From: JAOUFP01 sp963801505
Lineage (GTDB): Bacteria > Nitrospirota > Thermodesulfovibrionia > Thermodesulfovibrionales > UBA6898
Length of the DNA: 64,000 nt
Direction of reading: 5' to 3'
Assembly: GCA_963801505.1 (NCBI GenBank)
Contig: CAWDEY010000010.1
Location: forward strand, 109,739-173,738
Under the pieces are notes generated by a model that saw only the letters and a program-made list of their open reading frames with translations, had not been told where the DNA came from and did no database searches. A program made the translations under genes and the position numbers. This document shows positions 34,117-42,755 of this stretch, piece by piece (positions within the stretch are counted from its first letter, which is position 1; every line of letters starts with the position of its first letter).

Positions 34117-35707
34117 GGCACGATTTTTTTCTTTCATTTTGTTCGTGTGTGCTATTGTAATTACGAACAATGCCTTTGCTCTGACAATGGCAGTGCCAAC
34201 CGGACAGCAGACCTTCCCGTCATATGGTCCGATAGCTTTACCGGTTACAAGTACAGATCCTTCTCAGGCCAAGCCAATCGGGGTCGGCCCCATTGCCTAT
34301 GGAGGAAGTACAATCAATTTGCAGATAAATCTTCCTCTTTTTTCAGGGCCGGTGGACATCTACTATGGGACCTACGCTCCTTTAATAGACCCTTATAATG
34401 TTTACATTCTAACTTCATCAAATGGGTTTCAACCTGTCTCAGCGGAATTCACGCCCTGGGTGGCCAATACCTCCGGCAACATAAATGTGTCATTATTCGG
34501 AGACATATCAGCGTCAGCTATACCTTCAGGGACTTATGTTCTTTATCTTGTTGTAACTCCTGCCGGCAGTTTAGATACTTACTACTTTTGGTCAACCGAG
34601 TTTACCGTCACTCCTCCATTGCAGGCAAATAACGTACTGCCGATCACTGTAAACGGGTCGCTTTGCTCTTCCGACTCATACCTCAACAAACCTTGCGTCA
34701 GTGTCACGGTCTGCACCCCCGGCACCTCAATGTGTCAGACAATCAATGACATCCTGCTGGATACCGGAAGTTACGGTCTGCGGCTCTTCAAGCAAGCCCT
34801 GAACGTTTCTCTTGTGCAGGAGATCAGCGCTTCCGGTTCGATTGCCGAATGCGTGCAATTCGGAGACGGATCTTCGAATTGGGGGCCCGTTCAAAGGGCG
34901 GACATAATTCTGGGGAACGAGCCTGCGGTTGAGGTCCCGATCCAGGTCATAGACTCCACGTTCGGGACTGCCCCTGTGGCGTGCCAAAACGCAGACCAAG
35001 GTCCGGCAGATGCCGGATTCAACGGGATCCTCGGAGCAGGCTTCTTCGCGCAGGACTGCGGTCCGGCGTGCGCTATCCGTACCGGCAACGGGATGTACTA
35101 CTCCTGTAGTGGAACAACCTGTACCGGCAGTTCGGTCACCCTTGACATGCAGGTCCAGAATCCAGTGGCGCTTCTGCCCAATGACAACAACGGCGTTTTA
35201 GTGCAGCTTCCGGGCATACCTGCTGAGGGCACACCTTCAGTAAACGGCAATCTCATCCTGGGGATCGGCACTCAATCCAATAACATTCCTTCTTCCGTAT
35301 CGACATACGCGGCCGATCAGTATGGAGACTTCACCACAATTTTCAACGGCACTATATACGACAGTTTCATCGACACCGGCTCTAACGCGCTATTTTTCCC
35401 CAGGCCCTCCACAACCCTGCTTCCAAACTGCTCCTTTCCAAATGCGGCCTGGTTCTGCCCCTCGTCTATAATAAGCCTTTCCGCCACCACTGTGGGGGCA
35501 TCCGGCTCACCAAGTGGCGTGGTCCCATTCCAGATAGGAAACTTATACAGCCTCCTCAGTTCTCCAAATAATGTGTTCAACAATATCGGCGGGGATCTGC
35601 CTGGCTGGTTCGACTGGGGACTTCCTTTCTTCTTCGGCCGTAACGTCTATTTGGGCCTCGAAGGGAGTCGGTCCAGCCTTGGCATCGGTCCGTACTGGGC
35701 GTATTAA
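34103..35707 (+). CDS. DUF3443 secreted protein with two DTGS aspartic-protease-like motifs
   Basis: About 534 residues from ATG 34103 with a signal peptide (to about FALT). An extra N-terminal region of about 170 residues is followed by the DUF3443 domain. Two DTGS motifs occur, ILLDTGSYGL at about residue 220 and SFIDTGSNAL at about 424, spaced as in a two-lobed pepsin-like aspartic protease, with further GILGAGFF and GRNVYLGLEG pieces. Family function is unestablished; protease-like structure is my inference. Several cysteines suggest disulfides and export. Confidence 0.85.
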   Translation: MKLSKARFFSFILFVCAIVITNNAFALTMAVPTGQQTFPSYGPIALPVTSTDPSQAKPIGVGPIAYGGSTINLQINLPLFSGPVDIYYGTYAPLIDPYNVYILTSSNGFQPVSAEFTPWVANTSGNINVSLFGDISASAIPSGTYVLYLVVTPAGSLDTYYFWSTEFTVTPPLQANNVLPITVNGSLCSSDSYLNKPCVSVTVCTPGTSMCQTINDILLDTGSYGLRLFKQALNVSLVQEISASGSIAECVQFGDGSSNWGPVQRADIILGNEPAVEVPIQVIDSTFGTAPVACQNADQGPADAGFNGILGAGFFAQDCGPACAIRTGNGMYYSCSGTTCTGSSVTLDMQVQNPVALLPNDNNGVLVQLPGIPAEGTPSVNGNLILGIGTQSNNIPSSVSTYAADQYGDFTTIFNGTIYDSFIDTGSNALFFPRPSTTLLPNCSFPNAAWFCPSSIISLSATTVGASGSPSGVVPFQIGNLYSLLSSPNNVFNNIGGDLPGWFDWGLPFFFGRNVYLGLEGSRSSLGIGPYWAY

Positions 35708-35732
35708 GTAAGTGCTATAAAGGATCAACTTT

Positions 35733-36059
35733 ATGAATTTAAAAGAGCAACGGATATCTGCTGCGCTTCGTAAGCCCGATGAGGATGAAATCGAACTGCC
35801 CATGGACGGGGTATTGGACCTGCATACCTTCAATCCAAAAGATGTGAAAGAGCTGCTTCAGGACTATATTTCTGCCTGCAGGGAAAAAGGCATATTTGAG
35901 ATACGCGTAATCCACGGCAAGGGCACCGGAGCCCTGAGAAAGACAGTCCATATGCTCCTTGAAAAAATGCCGGAGGTCACGTCATTCAGAACCGCTGCCG
36001 AAGACGCCGGAGGATGGGGTGCAACATTGGTGCAACTAAAAAGCGAAAAGCAACCCTAA
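35733..36059 (+). CDS. Smr-domain protein
   Basis: 108 residues: an Smr domain with DLHTF (about 29-33) and HGKGTGALR (about 61-69), as at the C-terminus of MutS2. Stand-alone Smr proteins have nuclease activity on DNA or RNA in some cases. It follows the DUF3443 gene by 25 bp. Confidence 0.88.
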   Translation: MNLKEQRISAALRKPDEDEIELPMDGVLDLHTFNPKDVKELLQDYISACREKGIFEIRVIHGKGTGALRKTVHMLLEKMPEVTSFRTAAEDAGGWGATLVQLKSEKQP

Positions 36060-36213
36060 CTCTGCTTAATAATCAAAACAGCTGTGCTGAAAAAATTTAT
36101 GTGAAGACGCGATTTTTCAAGCGATTAAGAATAAATTCTCCTAACCGCTCTTTGTCAAAGAGAGGTTAGGAGATATTTACAAAAAGATATGAATCTCGCC
36201 GACAGGGCTCCTA

Positions 36214-36912
36214 TCAATTCAGGGCAGGAGGGGTATAATCAATGCAGTTATAGGTGGTATGTGTCACCTCGCCAGAATCCAGCACATTATTGCGATTGAG
36301 GTCAAGACCAACCTCATATGAAATGCCACCGTAGATACAGATTTGATCTCCATACTGTAAGACATTGACATTGATGAGAGAGTTATAACCGTTGATGCCA
36401 GCAGCCCCAGTTAGTCCTATCGGCCCCTGTGGCCCTGCTGGTCCCGTAGCTCCGGTATCACCTTTGGGGCCCTGTAGACCCTGTGGGCCCTGTGGGCCTG
36501 TAGCTCCTTCCCCGAGGCTTTGTCCAAGCACAGCTAATACCCGAAGCCGCAGCGGGTTAGAACCTGCTACCAGTTTCATATCAACGGCCACATATTGAGG
36601 TGTATTGCCCGATCCATACCAGATAAGATCAGGGATCGATAAAGTTCCAGTGGCTTCATCATAAGTAGCAACCGCCGTTCCTGAAGCGACCGATTTTGCG
36701 CTCTGGAGAGTAAATTCCTGTCCGGAGCTATCGGTTGACCTGAGAGTTGCATTAAACAGACCTCTGCCTGGGACATCAACCGGAAAAAGCTTGAGCTCCC
36801 CGGTCGATGACGTATATGTCGCTGTTGCCCCCCATGCTGTACCCATCCCCATCAATAAAAGGACCATACTCATTACCATTATGCCCAGATGCCACTTTCT
36901 CACTTGTTGCAT
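36214..36912 (-). CDS. Secreted protein with collagen-like repeat
   Basis: 232 residues. A signal peptide (to about AWGAT) is followed by a beta-rich N-terminal region (about 30-135), then about 11 Gly-X-Y triplets (ATGPQGPQGLQGPKGDTG and onward, about 136-170), and a C-terminal module ending EVGLDLNRNNVLDSGEVTHTTYNC, a calcium-loop-like DUF7151-type pattern. Likely a trimeric surface or extracellular protein. It is monocistronic. Confidence 0.8.
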   Translation of the reverse strand: MQQVRKWHLGIMVMSMVLLLMGMGTAWGATATYTSSTGELKLFPVDVPGRGLFNATLRSTDSSGQEFTLQSAKSVASGTAVATYDEATGTLSIPDLIWYGSGNTPQYVAVDMKLVAGSNPLRLRVLAVLGQSLGEGATGPQGPQGLQGPKGDTGATGPAGPQGPIGLTGAAGINGYNSLINVNVLQYGDQICIYGGISYEVGLDLNRNNVLDSGEVTHTTYNCIDYTPPALN

Positions 36913-37308
36913 ACTTTCTCCTTTTCATATGTAAATAAAATTTGTCCTGCCTAAGTTATTTCAGAACAGGATATAGTCACACGCCTGAAAATATATCACC
37001 GTTTAAAAGAAAATACAACTGGGAGGTGCAGTCAATGTCAAGACCTTGTCCTGAAAACAGGCCACTTTTTTAGGATAATTGCTTTCCATTCAGCCTGCAT
37101 CCTGTTTTTATAACTCAGATCATGGAATTGTACTTCTGATTGATTTACCAGAGCCGGAAACAGAGACAATTAAATATACTGAATATTGTTAGTTTCAAAG
37201 AATATAAAAAGCGTTAAATACTATTTGCACTCAGCAGCATGGAACCTGATCTCAATAGTGTTTATTTCATGGGCCACTGCACAGAGAGCCTGCGGCATGT
37301 TTCTTACC

Positions 37309-37324
37309 CCCTACCTGGGTAGGG
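37309..37324. promoter_or_regulatory. Perfect GC-rich palindrome, possible operator
   Basis: CCCTACC-TG-GGTAGGG, seven base pairs each side of a 2-bp centre. This suits a dimeric regulator better than an RNA hairpin. It lies 36 bp upstream of a small open frame in the otherwise featureless 36913-37675 gap. Confidence 0.35.
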
Positions 37325-37359
37325 TTTCTTCCGTGAGGACAAAGTTGTAAAGTAGTTAC

Positions 37360-37536
37360 ATGTTTTATACGGATACAAATGGGCAGGCGCCACAAAAGAG
37401 GTGTCTCGCACTGGTTTTGCTGGAGGCGGCAATGGAAACCAGGCTGCCTTACGAATTAAGCCTGGAAACATTTAACGCCCTTAGGGCCGACATAGACAAA
37501 CATGTGGCCAATCTTAAATGGAGATTCGAAGAATAA
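37360..37536 (+). CDS. Possible small protein of 34 or 58 residues
   Basis: Open from ATG 37360 (58 residues) to TAA 37534-37536. The better start may be ATG 37432, which has GGAGG five bases upstream and gives 34 residues: METRLPYELSLETFNALRAD, then a Lys/Trp/Arg-rich end. The composition looks protein-like and the gap holds no other gene. No family recognised. Confidence 0.35.
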   Translation: MFYTDTNGQAPQKRCLALVLLEAAMETRLPYELSLETFNALRADIDKHVANLKWRFEE

Positions 37537-37630
37537 AGAGAACACCTTTTACAGCTTATTAATCACCACCTTCGGAAGTTGAAACCAGCGTTTGTTTCTG
37601 TGTGAACGTCTCTTGCCTCCAAAAAGGAGG

Positions 37631-37660
37631 AAGAGGCTTCCAGGGGGGCGGAAGCCTCTT
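37631..37660 (-). terminator. Terminator of the division/cell-wall cluster
   Basis: A perfect 11-bp stem, AAGAGGCTTCC with GGAAGCCTCTT, 16 bp after the ftsZ stop. On the minus strand it is followed by a second short hairpin with a T5 loop (CCTCC-TTTTT-GGAGG). It marks the end of the dcw operon. Confidence 0.7.
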
Positions 37661-37675
37661 GTGTTGAGGAGAGCT

Positions 37676-38833
37676 TTATAATTCTTTAAGGTTTGATTTT
37701 CTCAAAAATGCAGGGAGATCAACCGCATTTTCATAATTAAACATGTCCCTTGGCAGGGAACCAGGTTCGTATGCATAATCAACGCTCTTTGAAAGCACCC
37801 TTTCTGTGGCCTTCATGAGCACAGGTTCTTTCTTTGGAGTCCATTTTCTGATCTGCGGCAGTTCGACCTTCTCTTTCCTGCTGTCAAAGCCGGTTGCTAT
37901 GACCGTGACCCTGACTTCGTCTTCAACATCAGGGTCTATGACTGCCCCGAATATCACATTGACATCTTCATGCGCAGAATCGTAGATAAGGGACGTAGCT
38001 GCCTGGACCTCACTCAGAGAGAGTTCCAGCCCTCCGGTTATATTTATCAGGATCCCCTTTGCGCCTTCAATTGAAGAGTCTTCCAGCAGCGGATTTGATA
38101 TCGCCTTCTTGGCGGCCTCGAAAGCGCCTCCTTCTCCTTTTGCCGTGCCTGAGCCCATGACCGCGCGGCCCATGCTGTCCATGATGGTCTTGACATCCGC
38201 GAAGTCCACGTTAATCAGACCCGGCACAAGGATTATATCAGAGATCCCCTGGACAGCATGTTTAAGCACATCATTGGCTATTGCAAAGCATTTGAGCATC
38301 GGCGTGCCCTTATCAACAACAAGGCTTATCCTGTCATTGGGGATAACAATCATGGTATCAACGCAGGTGGTAAGCTCCTTCATGCCTTCTTCGGCGTTCT
38401 GCGCCCTTTTTTTGCCCTCATAGAAAAACGGTTTTGTTACAACGCCTACGGTAAGAACTCCCAGTTCCTTCGCTATGCTGGCCACCACGGGCGCGGCCCC
38501 TGTACCTGTTCCTCCGCCCATGCCTGCGGTGATAAATACCATATCACAGCCGTCAAGGCATTCCATGATAGCAGCCCTGTCCTCTATCGCTGCCTGTCTT
38601 CCGATCTCCGGATTGGAACCTGCTCCCAGGCCCCTTGTAAGTTCCTTGCCAATCTGGATCTTCACAGATGCAAGAGACGTCTCCAGTACCTGAAGGTCTG
38701 TGTTTATTGCGATAAATTCCACACCATGCAGGTTTGAGGCTATCATATTGTTGATAGCGTTTCCGCCTGCGCCGCCTATACCCACAACCCTGATCTTGGC
38801 GTTCTGCCCCTTTACTTCCTCGATTTCAAACAT
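37676..38833 (-). CDS. ftsZ: Cell division protein FtsZ
   Basis: 385 residues. The tubulin-like GTPase has GIGGAGGNA at the N-terminus, the signature GGGTGTGAAP and the T7-loop region NVDFADVKTIM. The C-terminus ends DLPAFLRKSNLKEL, matching the conserved tail peptide that binds FtsA and other anchors. It polymerises into the Z ring. Last gene of the cluster, overlapping ftsA by 22 bp. Confidence 0.98.
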   Translation of the reverse strand: MFEIEEVKGQNAKIRVVGIGGAGGNAINNMIASNLHGVEFIAINTDLQVLETSLASVKIQIGKELTRGLGAGSNPEIGRQAAIEDRAAIMECLDGCDMVFITAGMGGGTGTGAAPVVASIAKELGVLTVGVVTKPFFYEGKKRAQNAEEGMKELTTCVDTMIVIPNDRISLVVDKGTPMLKCFAIANDVLKHAVQGISDIILVPGLINVDFADVKTIMDSMGRAVMGSGTAKGEGGAFEAAKKAISNPLLEDSSIEGAKGILINITGGLELSLSEVQAATSLIYDSAHEDVNVIFGAVIDPDVEDEVRVTVIATGFDSRKEKVELPQIRKWTPKKEPVLMKATERVLSKSVDYAYEPGSLPRDMFNYENAVDLPAFLRKSNLKEL

Positions 38834-40089
38834 AACATACCCCTTTCTTTTCTGTTATTTAGATGTATTTGAACTTTGTTACCTAATAAACCATTGAACC
38901 AGCCTTTTATCCTCGCAACAGCATCCTCAAAAACATCTGCCTGAGGCACCTTGTCATGCAAAGACTCCTCTCCGTAGGTGAGAAGTCCTGCGCCTGTTGA
39001 ATAGACAGGGCTACTCACTGCGGCCATCTGCCCCTTGAGGTTTACAGGCCGCCCGATTCTCACGGGCAATCCGAGGAGAGACTCGGCCATCTTGTCAAAC
39101 CCTCTCAGAAGAGAAGCACCTCCTGTAAATACCACGCCGCAGGTCGCCAGTTCATAGCCAAAACAGGACTTTATCTCATTGCCTATCATCCCGAGCATCT
39201 CTTCGCACCTCGGTTGTATGATCTCGGAAATATACTTCGCAGGTATTATTTTTGCATTTCCTCCTGCCTGATTAATACTCACTTCATCTTTAGAATTCAC
39301 CATCCCTGCGTAGGCTGTCCCATATGACCTCTTCAGCTTCTCGGCTTCCTTTACGTTTATCCTGAGTCCGACAGCAATATCATTGGTAACATGCGCTCCG
39401 CCTACACCGAGCACCGAAGCATAGCGCAAGGCATGGCCTTTCAGAAAGACTATATCTGTTGTACCTCCTCCGATGTCCACAAGGACCGTCCCGCATTCCA
39501 TCTCGTCCCCGGAAAGCGTTGCGCCGGCAGAAGCAATGGGGCTGAAAACAATATCAATAATGTCCACTCCGGCCTTTTCACAGCAGGTCATAAGATTCTG
39601 GACTGAAGAAGCAACAGCGGTTATGATATGCACCTTGGCCTCAAGCCTGACTCCAGCCATGCCTACCGGATCCATAATCCCTTCCTGTCCATCGAGGATG
39701 AACTCCGTGGGCAGGACATGCAACACTTCCCTGTCAAGTGGTATGTATATGGCCTTCGCAGAGTCTATAGCCCGTTCCCTGTCAAGAGGCCTCACCTCTT
39801 TGCCGCGTATGCCTACCGCACCATAGCTGTTCAGTCCGTTTATATGTGTCCCCGATATCCCCGCTAAAACGGATTTGATCCTTATGCCTGCGGAATTTTC
39901 AGCCTCCATAACAGCCTTTTTTATGGAATCAGCTGTTGCGTCCATATTTATTACAATTCCCTTCCTGAGGCCCTTTGAGGCTGCCTCCCCGATACCAAGA
40001 ACATTGACTCCCCTGTCATTAAGTTCCGCAACTACAGCACAGACCTTTGAAGTCCCGACATCGAGCCCTACTACCAGATTTCCACTCAT
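38812..40089 (-). CDS. ftsA: Cell division protein FtsA
   Basis: 425 residues of the actin-like fold: GLDVGTSKVCAVVAEL at phosphate 1, the SHS2/1C domain around RIKSVLAGISGTHI, DIGGGTTDI, and GGASLLRGF. A basic, amphipathic C-terminus would bind the membrane and tether FtsZ. It overlaps ftsQ by 4 bp (ATGA). Confidence 0.97.
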   Translation of the reverse strand: MSGNLVVGLDVGTSKVCAVVAELNDRGVNVLGIGEAASKGLRKGIVINMDATADSIKKAVMEAENSAGIRIKSVLAGISGTHINGLNSYGAVGIRGKEVRPLDRERAIDSAKAIYIPLDREVLHVLPTEFILDGQEGIMDPVGMAGVRLEAKVHIITAVASSVQNLMTCCEKAGVDIIDIVFSPIASAGATLSGDEMECGTVLVDIGGGTTDIVFLKGHALRYASVLGVGGAHVTNDIAVGLRINVKEAEKLKRSYGTAYAGMVNSKDEVSINQAGGNAKIIPAKYISEIIQPRCEEMLGMIGNEIKSCFGYELATCGVVFTGGASLLRGFDKMAESLLGLPVRIGRPVNLKGQMAAVSSPVYSTGAGLLTYGEESLHDKVPQADVFEDAVARIKGWFNGLLGNKVQIHLNNRKERGMLCLKSRK

Positions 40090-40865
40090 CTGACCACCTC
40101 GTTCACTGGGCTGACCAAGACCCTGTTGGCAAACCTCAGGTCAATATAATCCACGGAAATATGCCTGTTCTTTATCTCTTCCTCTATATCTTTAAGCCTC
40201 GTCAGCTTGTCTTCGTATTCTCCCTCACCCACCTTGACAACAATACCGTCGATATTCACCGACATCTCCTGGGGCTTATGCGAGATTATCTCTATGTGGT
40301 CCTTCCCGGCGAGCAGCCCGGTCTTTTTTATCGCCTTTGCAAATATTATCGCCTCCTGGAAAGCGTCTTTTTCCTGATACGGGTTGCCCGATATTATTGG
40401 CAGGAACGGGACTGCTATATCTCTGAGTTCCTCCAGCATGGCCCCACGGTCATCTACAATAAAGAGCTTACCCTTCAGGTCAAGCAGCGCAAACGGCTCC
40501 GCTTCGCTGAGATGGATGAGGAGTCTGTCAGGGAATTCCTTTCTGACATCCACAGAACGCATCCATGGTGATTCCATCATCTTCGAGGATATACTCCTGC
40601 CTGAGAGAGTGATAAGATTATCGTCATTGCCAAGTCCTGCCATGGTTTTCAGCTCTTCGTCCGTCAGGTGTTCATTCCCGGATATAACAACACTCCTGAC
40701 CCTGAAGGCTGATTTTACGATACCCGACGCCATATAGATTGCTGCAACGACCAGCAGTACAGGCAACACAACAAACCCGAAGTATTTTGCGGCGGCAATA
40801 AACCTTTCCGCCTTGTGCCTGTTGACCGCCACATTTTTTCTGGTCTTTTTGTTCTTTCTCAACAT
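40086..40865 (-). CDS. ftsQ: Cell division protein FtsQ
   Basis: 259 residues: a basic cytoplasmic start, one membrane helix (about 27-48), a POTRA domain beginning FRVRSVVISGNEHLTDEELK, then the FtsQ beta domain. It links FtsL/FtsB to the divisome. ATG 40865 overlaps ddl by 7 bp. Confidence 0.94.
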   Translation of the reverse strand: MLRKNKKTRKNVAVNRHKAERFIAAAKYFGFVVLPVLLVVAAIYMASGIVKSAFRVRSVVISGNEHLTDEELKTMAGLGNDDNLITLSGRSISSKMMESPWMRSVDVRKEFPDRLLIHLSEAEPFALLDLKGKLFIVDDRGAMLEELRDIAVPFLPIISGNPYQEKDAFQEAIIFAKAIKKTGLLAGKDHIEIISHKPQEMSVNIDGIVVKVGEGEYEDKLTRLKDIEEEIKNRHISVDYIDLRFANRVLVSPVNEVVR

Positions 40866-41815
40866 ATGTCCCCAAGTATCCTTGTCAGAAGTCCGCCAAA
40901 TCCGATTCCCGCGTTTTTGGCGATCTTCGGAAGCAGACTTGTTTCAGTCATGCCCGGGATGGTATTGACTTCAAGCACAAAGGGCCTGCCCTTGGCATCG
41001 ATTATCAGATCGACCCTTGTTGCGCCGCTACAACCAAGCGCCTTATGGGCTTCCAGGGCCTTGTCCTTTGCAGTGTCATAGACTTTTTTTAGCAGCCGGG
41101 GCGGGAAGATATACTCTGTCAGCCCGGCCGTATACTTGGCCTCATAATTGTAAAATTCAAGGGAGGGTTTGACTTCAACACCGCCAAGGACCATGTTGTT
41201 CAGTATGCCGATCTGGACCTCTTTGCCCCTGATATATTCCTCTGCTATGACCTTTTCTCCATAAGAAAATGCCCTTTTGAGAGCAGCCTTAAATCCTGAA
41301 AGGTCTTTTACTATCTCCACGCCCACACTAGAGCCCTCTGTAGCAGGCTTTATTACCCAGGGCATTTGGAATGGCAGTGATGAGTGATGAGCGATGAATG
41401 ATGAGTCTGAAGATTTTTTACTCATTGCTTTTAACTCATTATTCATAAATATTTTAAATGCAGGCATAGGTATATTGTGATAATGAAAAACTTTCTTAGA
41501 GGCCTCCTTGTCCATTGCAAGGGCCGAGGCAAGTATCCCGGAGCCTGTATACGGTATACCCATAATTTCGAGCATGCCCTGCACAGCTCCGTTTTCGCCA
41601 TGTCCGCCGTGAAGTGCTATAAAGGCGATCTCGATCTTCTGCTTCTTTAAAACCGTGCAGAGGTCTTCCCCTGCGTCAATCGCCACTGCGTTAAATTTAA
41701 GGCCGCGGAGGGAGTTGTATACTGCGGTCCCGCTTTTCAGCGAAACCTCCCTCTCAGCTGATCGGCCACCCATCAAAACACCTATCTTCTTTTCCAGGAG
41801 GTTTCTTTTTCTCAT
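40859..41815 (-). CDS. ddl: D-alanine--D-alanine ligase
   Basis: 318 residues with ATP-grasp motifs: GVLMGGRSAEREVSLKSG, HGGHGENGAVQG, KPATEGSSVGVE, EEYIRGKEVQ and EVNTIPGMTETSLLP. It makes the D-Ala-D-Ala dipeptide used by MurF. Between about residues 120 and 150 there is a low-complexity insertion (SKKSSDSSFIAHHSS) from a short repeat at 41375-41450, at a loop before the ATP-binding segment. Four bp separate it from murB. Confidence 0.96.
   Translation of the reverse strand: MRKRNLLEKKIGVLMGGRSAEREVSLKSGTAVYNSLRGLKFNAVAIDAGEDLCTVLKKQKIEIAFIALHGGHGENGAVQGMLEIMGIPYTGSGILASALAMDKEASKKVFHYHNIPMPAFKIFMNNELKAMSKKSSDSSFIAHHSSLPFQMPWVIKPATEGSSVGVEIVKDLSGFKAALKRAFSYGEKVIAEEYIRGKEVQIGILNNMVLGGVEVKPSLEFYNYEAKYTAGLTEYIFPPRLLKKVYDTAKDKALEAHKALGCSGATRVDLIIDAKGRPFVLEVNTIPGMTETSLLPKIAKNAGIGFGGLLTRILGDIC
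41375..41450. repeat. Short palindromic repeat inserted in ddl
   Basis: Copies of TGATGAG-like units (GTGATGAGTGATGAGCGATG) face complementary ACTCATT units (TTACTCATTGC, AACTCATTATTCAT). The frame is kept, adding a Ser/His/Ala-rich loop. Confidence 0.6.
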
Positions 41816-41819
41816 ATAT

Positions 41820-42755
41820 TCATCCCCTTCCGATCACTCTTATTTCAGGCTCCAGCAGAACGCCGAATTTTTCCTCAACTATCGATGACACTTCACGCAT
41901 GAGCCTCAGGTAATCCGATGCTGTACCGCTTCCACGGTTCACAAAGAAATTCGCGTGTATACTGCTCACTTCAATATTGCCGGCCTTCATGCCTTTGCAG
42001 CCTGCTTCTTCGATCAGCTTACCTGCCGGGCCTACTGATCCTCCGGCAGGGTTTTTAAAGACACAGCCAGCGGACCTCTCAGATATCGGCTGCGTTTTCC
42101 TTTTCTCTTCGAGATATTTCTGCGCACGTCCGGCAACCAGGCCTTTATCGTCCTTGCGCATAAGGACATTCGCGTTTAAGACAATATCTGTAGGCTTTAT
42201 CCCTGACCTCCTGTAACCAAACCCGAGGTCTTTGGCATCAAGCCTGTCAAGCCTGCCGTCAGAGGACATTATCACAACAGACTTCAGTACGTCCTTTATC
42301 TCGCACCCGTATGAGCCCGCATTTCCGCATATCGCACCGCCGAAGGTTCCGGGTATCCCTGTGAGGCCTTCAATGCCTGCGTATCCCTTTTCCCTGCAGA
42401 AGTTCACAAGCATCTGCAGAGGCACTCCTGCCTCAACAAAGAGTTCGACATCCTTGTCCTCTTCGCGTATGACCTGCATCATCCTGAATGTCTTTAAATT
42501 TATTACAACCCCGTCAAGCCCGCTGTCTTGGACGAGTATATTAGTCCCTCCGCCAAGCGGCAGAAACGGCATATTTTTCTTCCTCAACATCAGCACGATA
42601 TTTTTCAGCGACATAGGGTCAGCCGGGCTTACCATGACGTCTGCAGGCCCTCCAATAGCCAGGCTGGTGTGGTTTTTCATAGGTATGAGAAATCCCACTT
42701 CACCGTTGAAAGTCCCTTTAAATCCATCTTCCCAGTCCTTTTGGCTAATCAGCAT
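41820..42755 (-). CDS. murB: UDP-N-acetylenolpyruvoylglucosamine reductase MurB
   Basis: About 311 residues from ATG 42755, set by GGGAGG upstream; a longer frame reaches back into murC. FAD-binding motifs: NHTSLAIGGPAD, LPLGGGTNILV, GIPGTFGGAICGNAG. The proton-donor segment reads SAGCVFKNP with Cys in place of Ser, as in other short-loop (type II) MurB enzymes. It reduces enolpyruvyl-UDP-GlcNAc to UDP-MurNAc. Overlaps murC by 11 bp. Confidence 0.95.
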   Translation of the reverse strand: MLISQKDWEDGFKGTFNGEVGFLIPMKNHTSLAIGGPADVMVSPADPMSLKNIVLMLRKKNMPFLPLGGGTNILVQDSGLDGVVINLKTFRMMQVIREEDKDVELFVEAGVPLQMLVNFCREKGYAGIEGLTGIPGTFGGAICGNAGSYGCEIKDVLKSVVIMSSDGRLDRLDAKDLGFGYRRSGIKPTDIVLNANVLMRKDDKGLVAGRAQKYLEEKRKTQPISERSAGCVFKNPAGGSVGPAGKLIEEAGCKGMKAGNIEVSSIHANFFVNRGSGTASDYLRLMREVSSIVEEKFGVLLEPEIRVIGRG

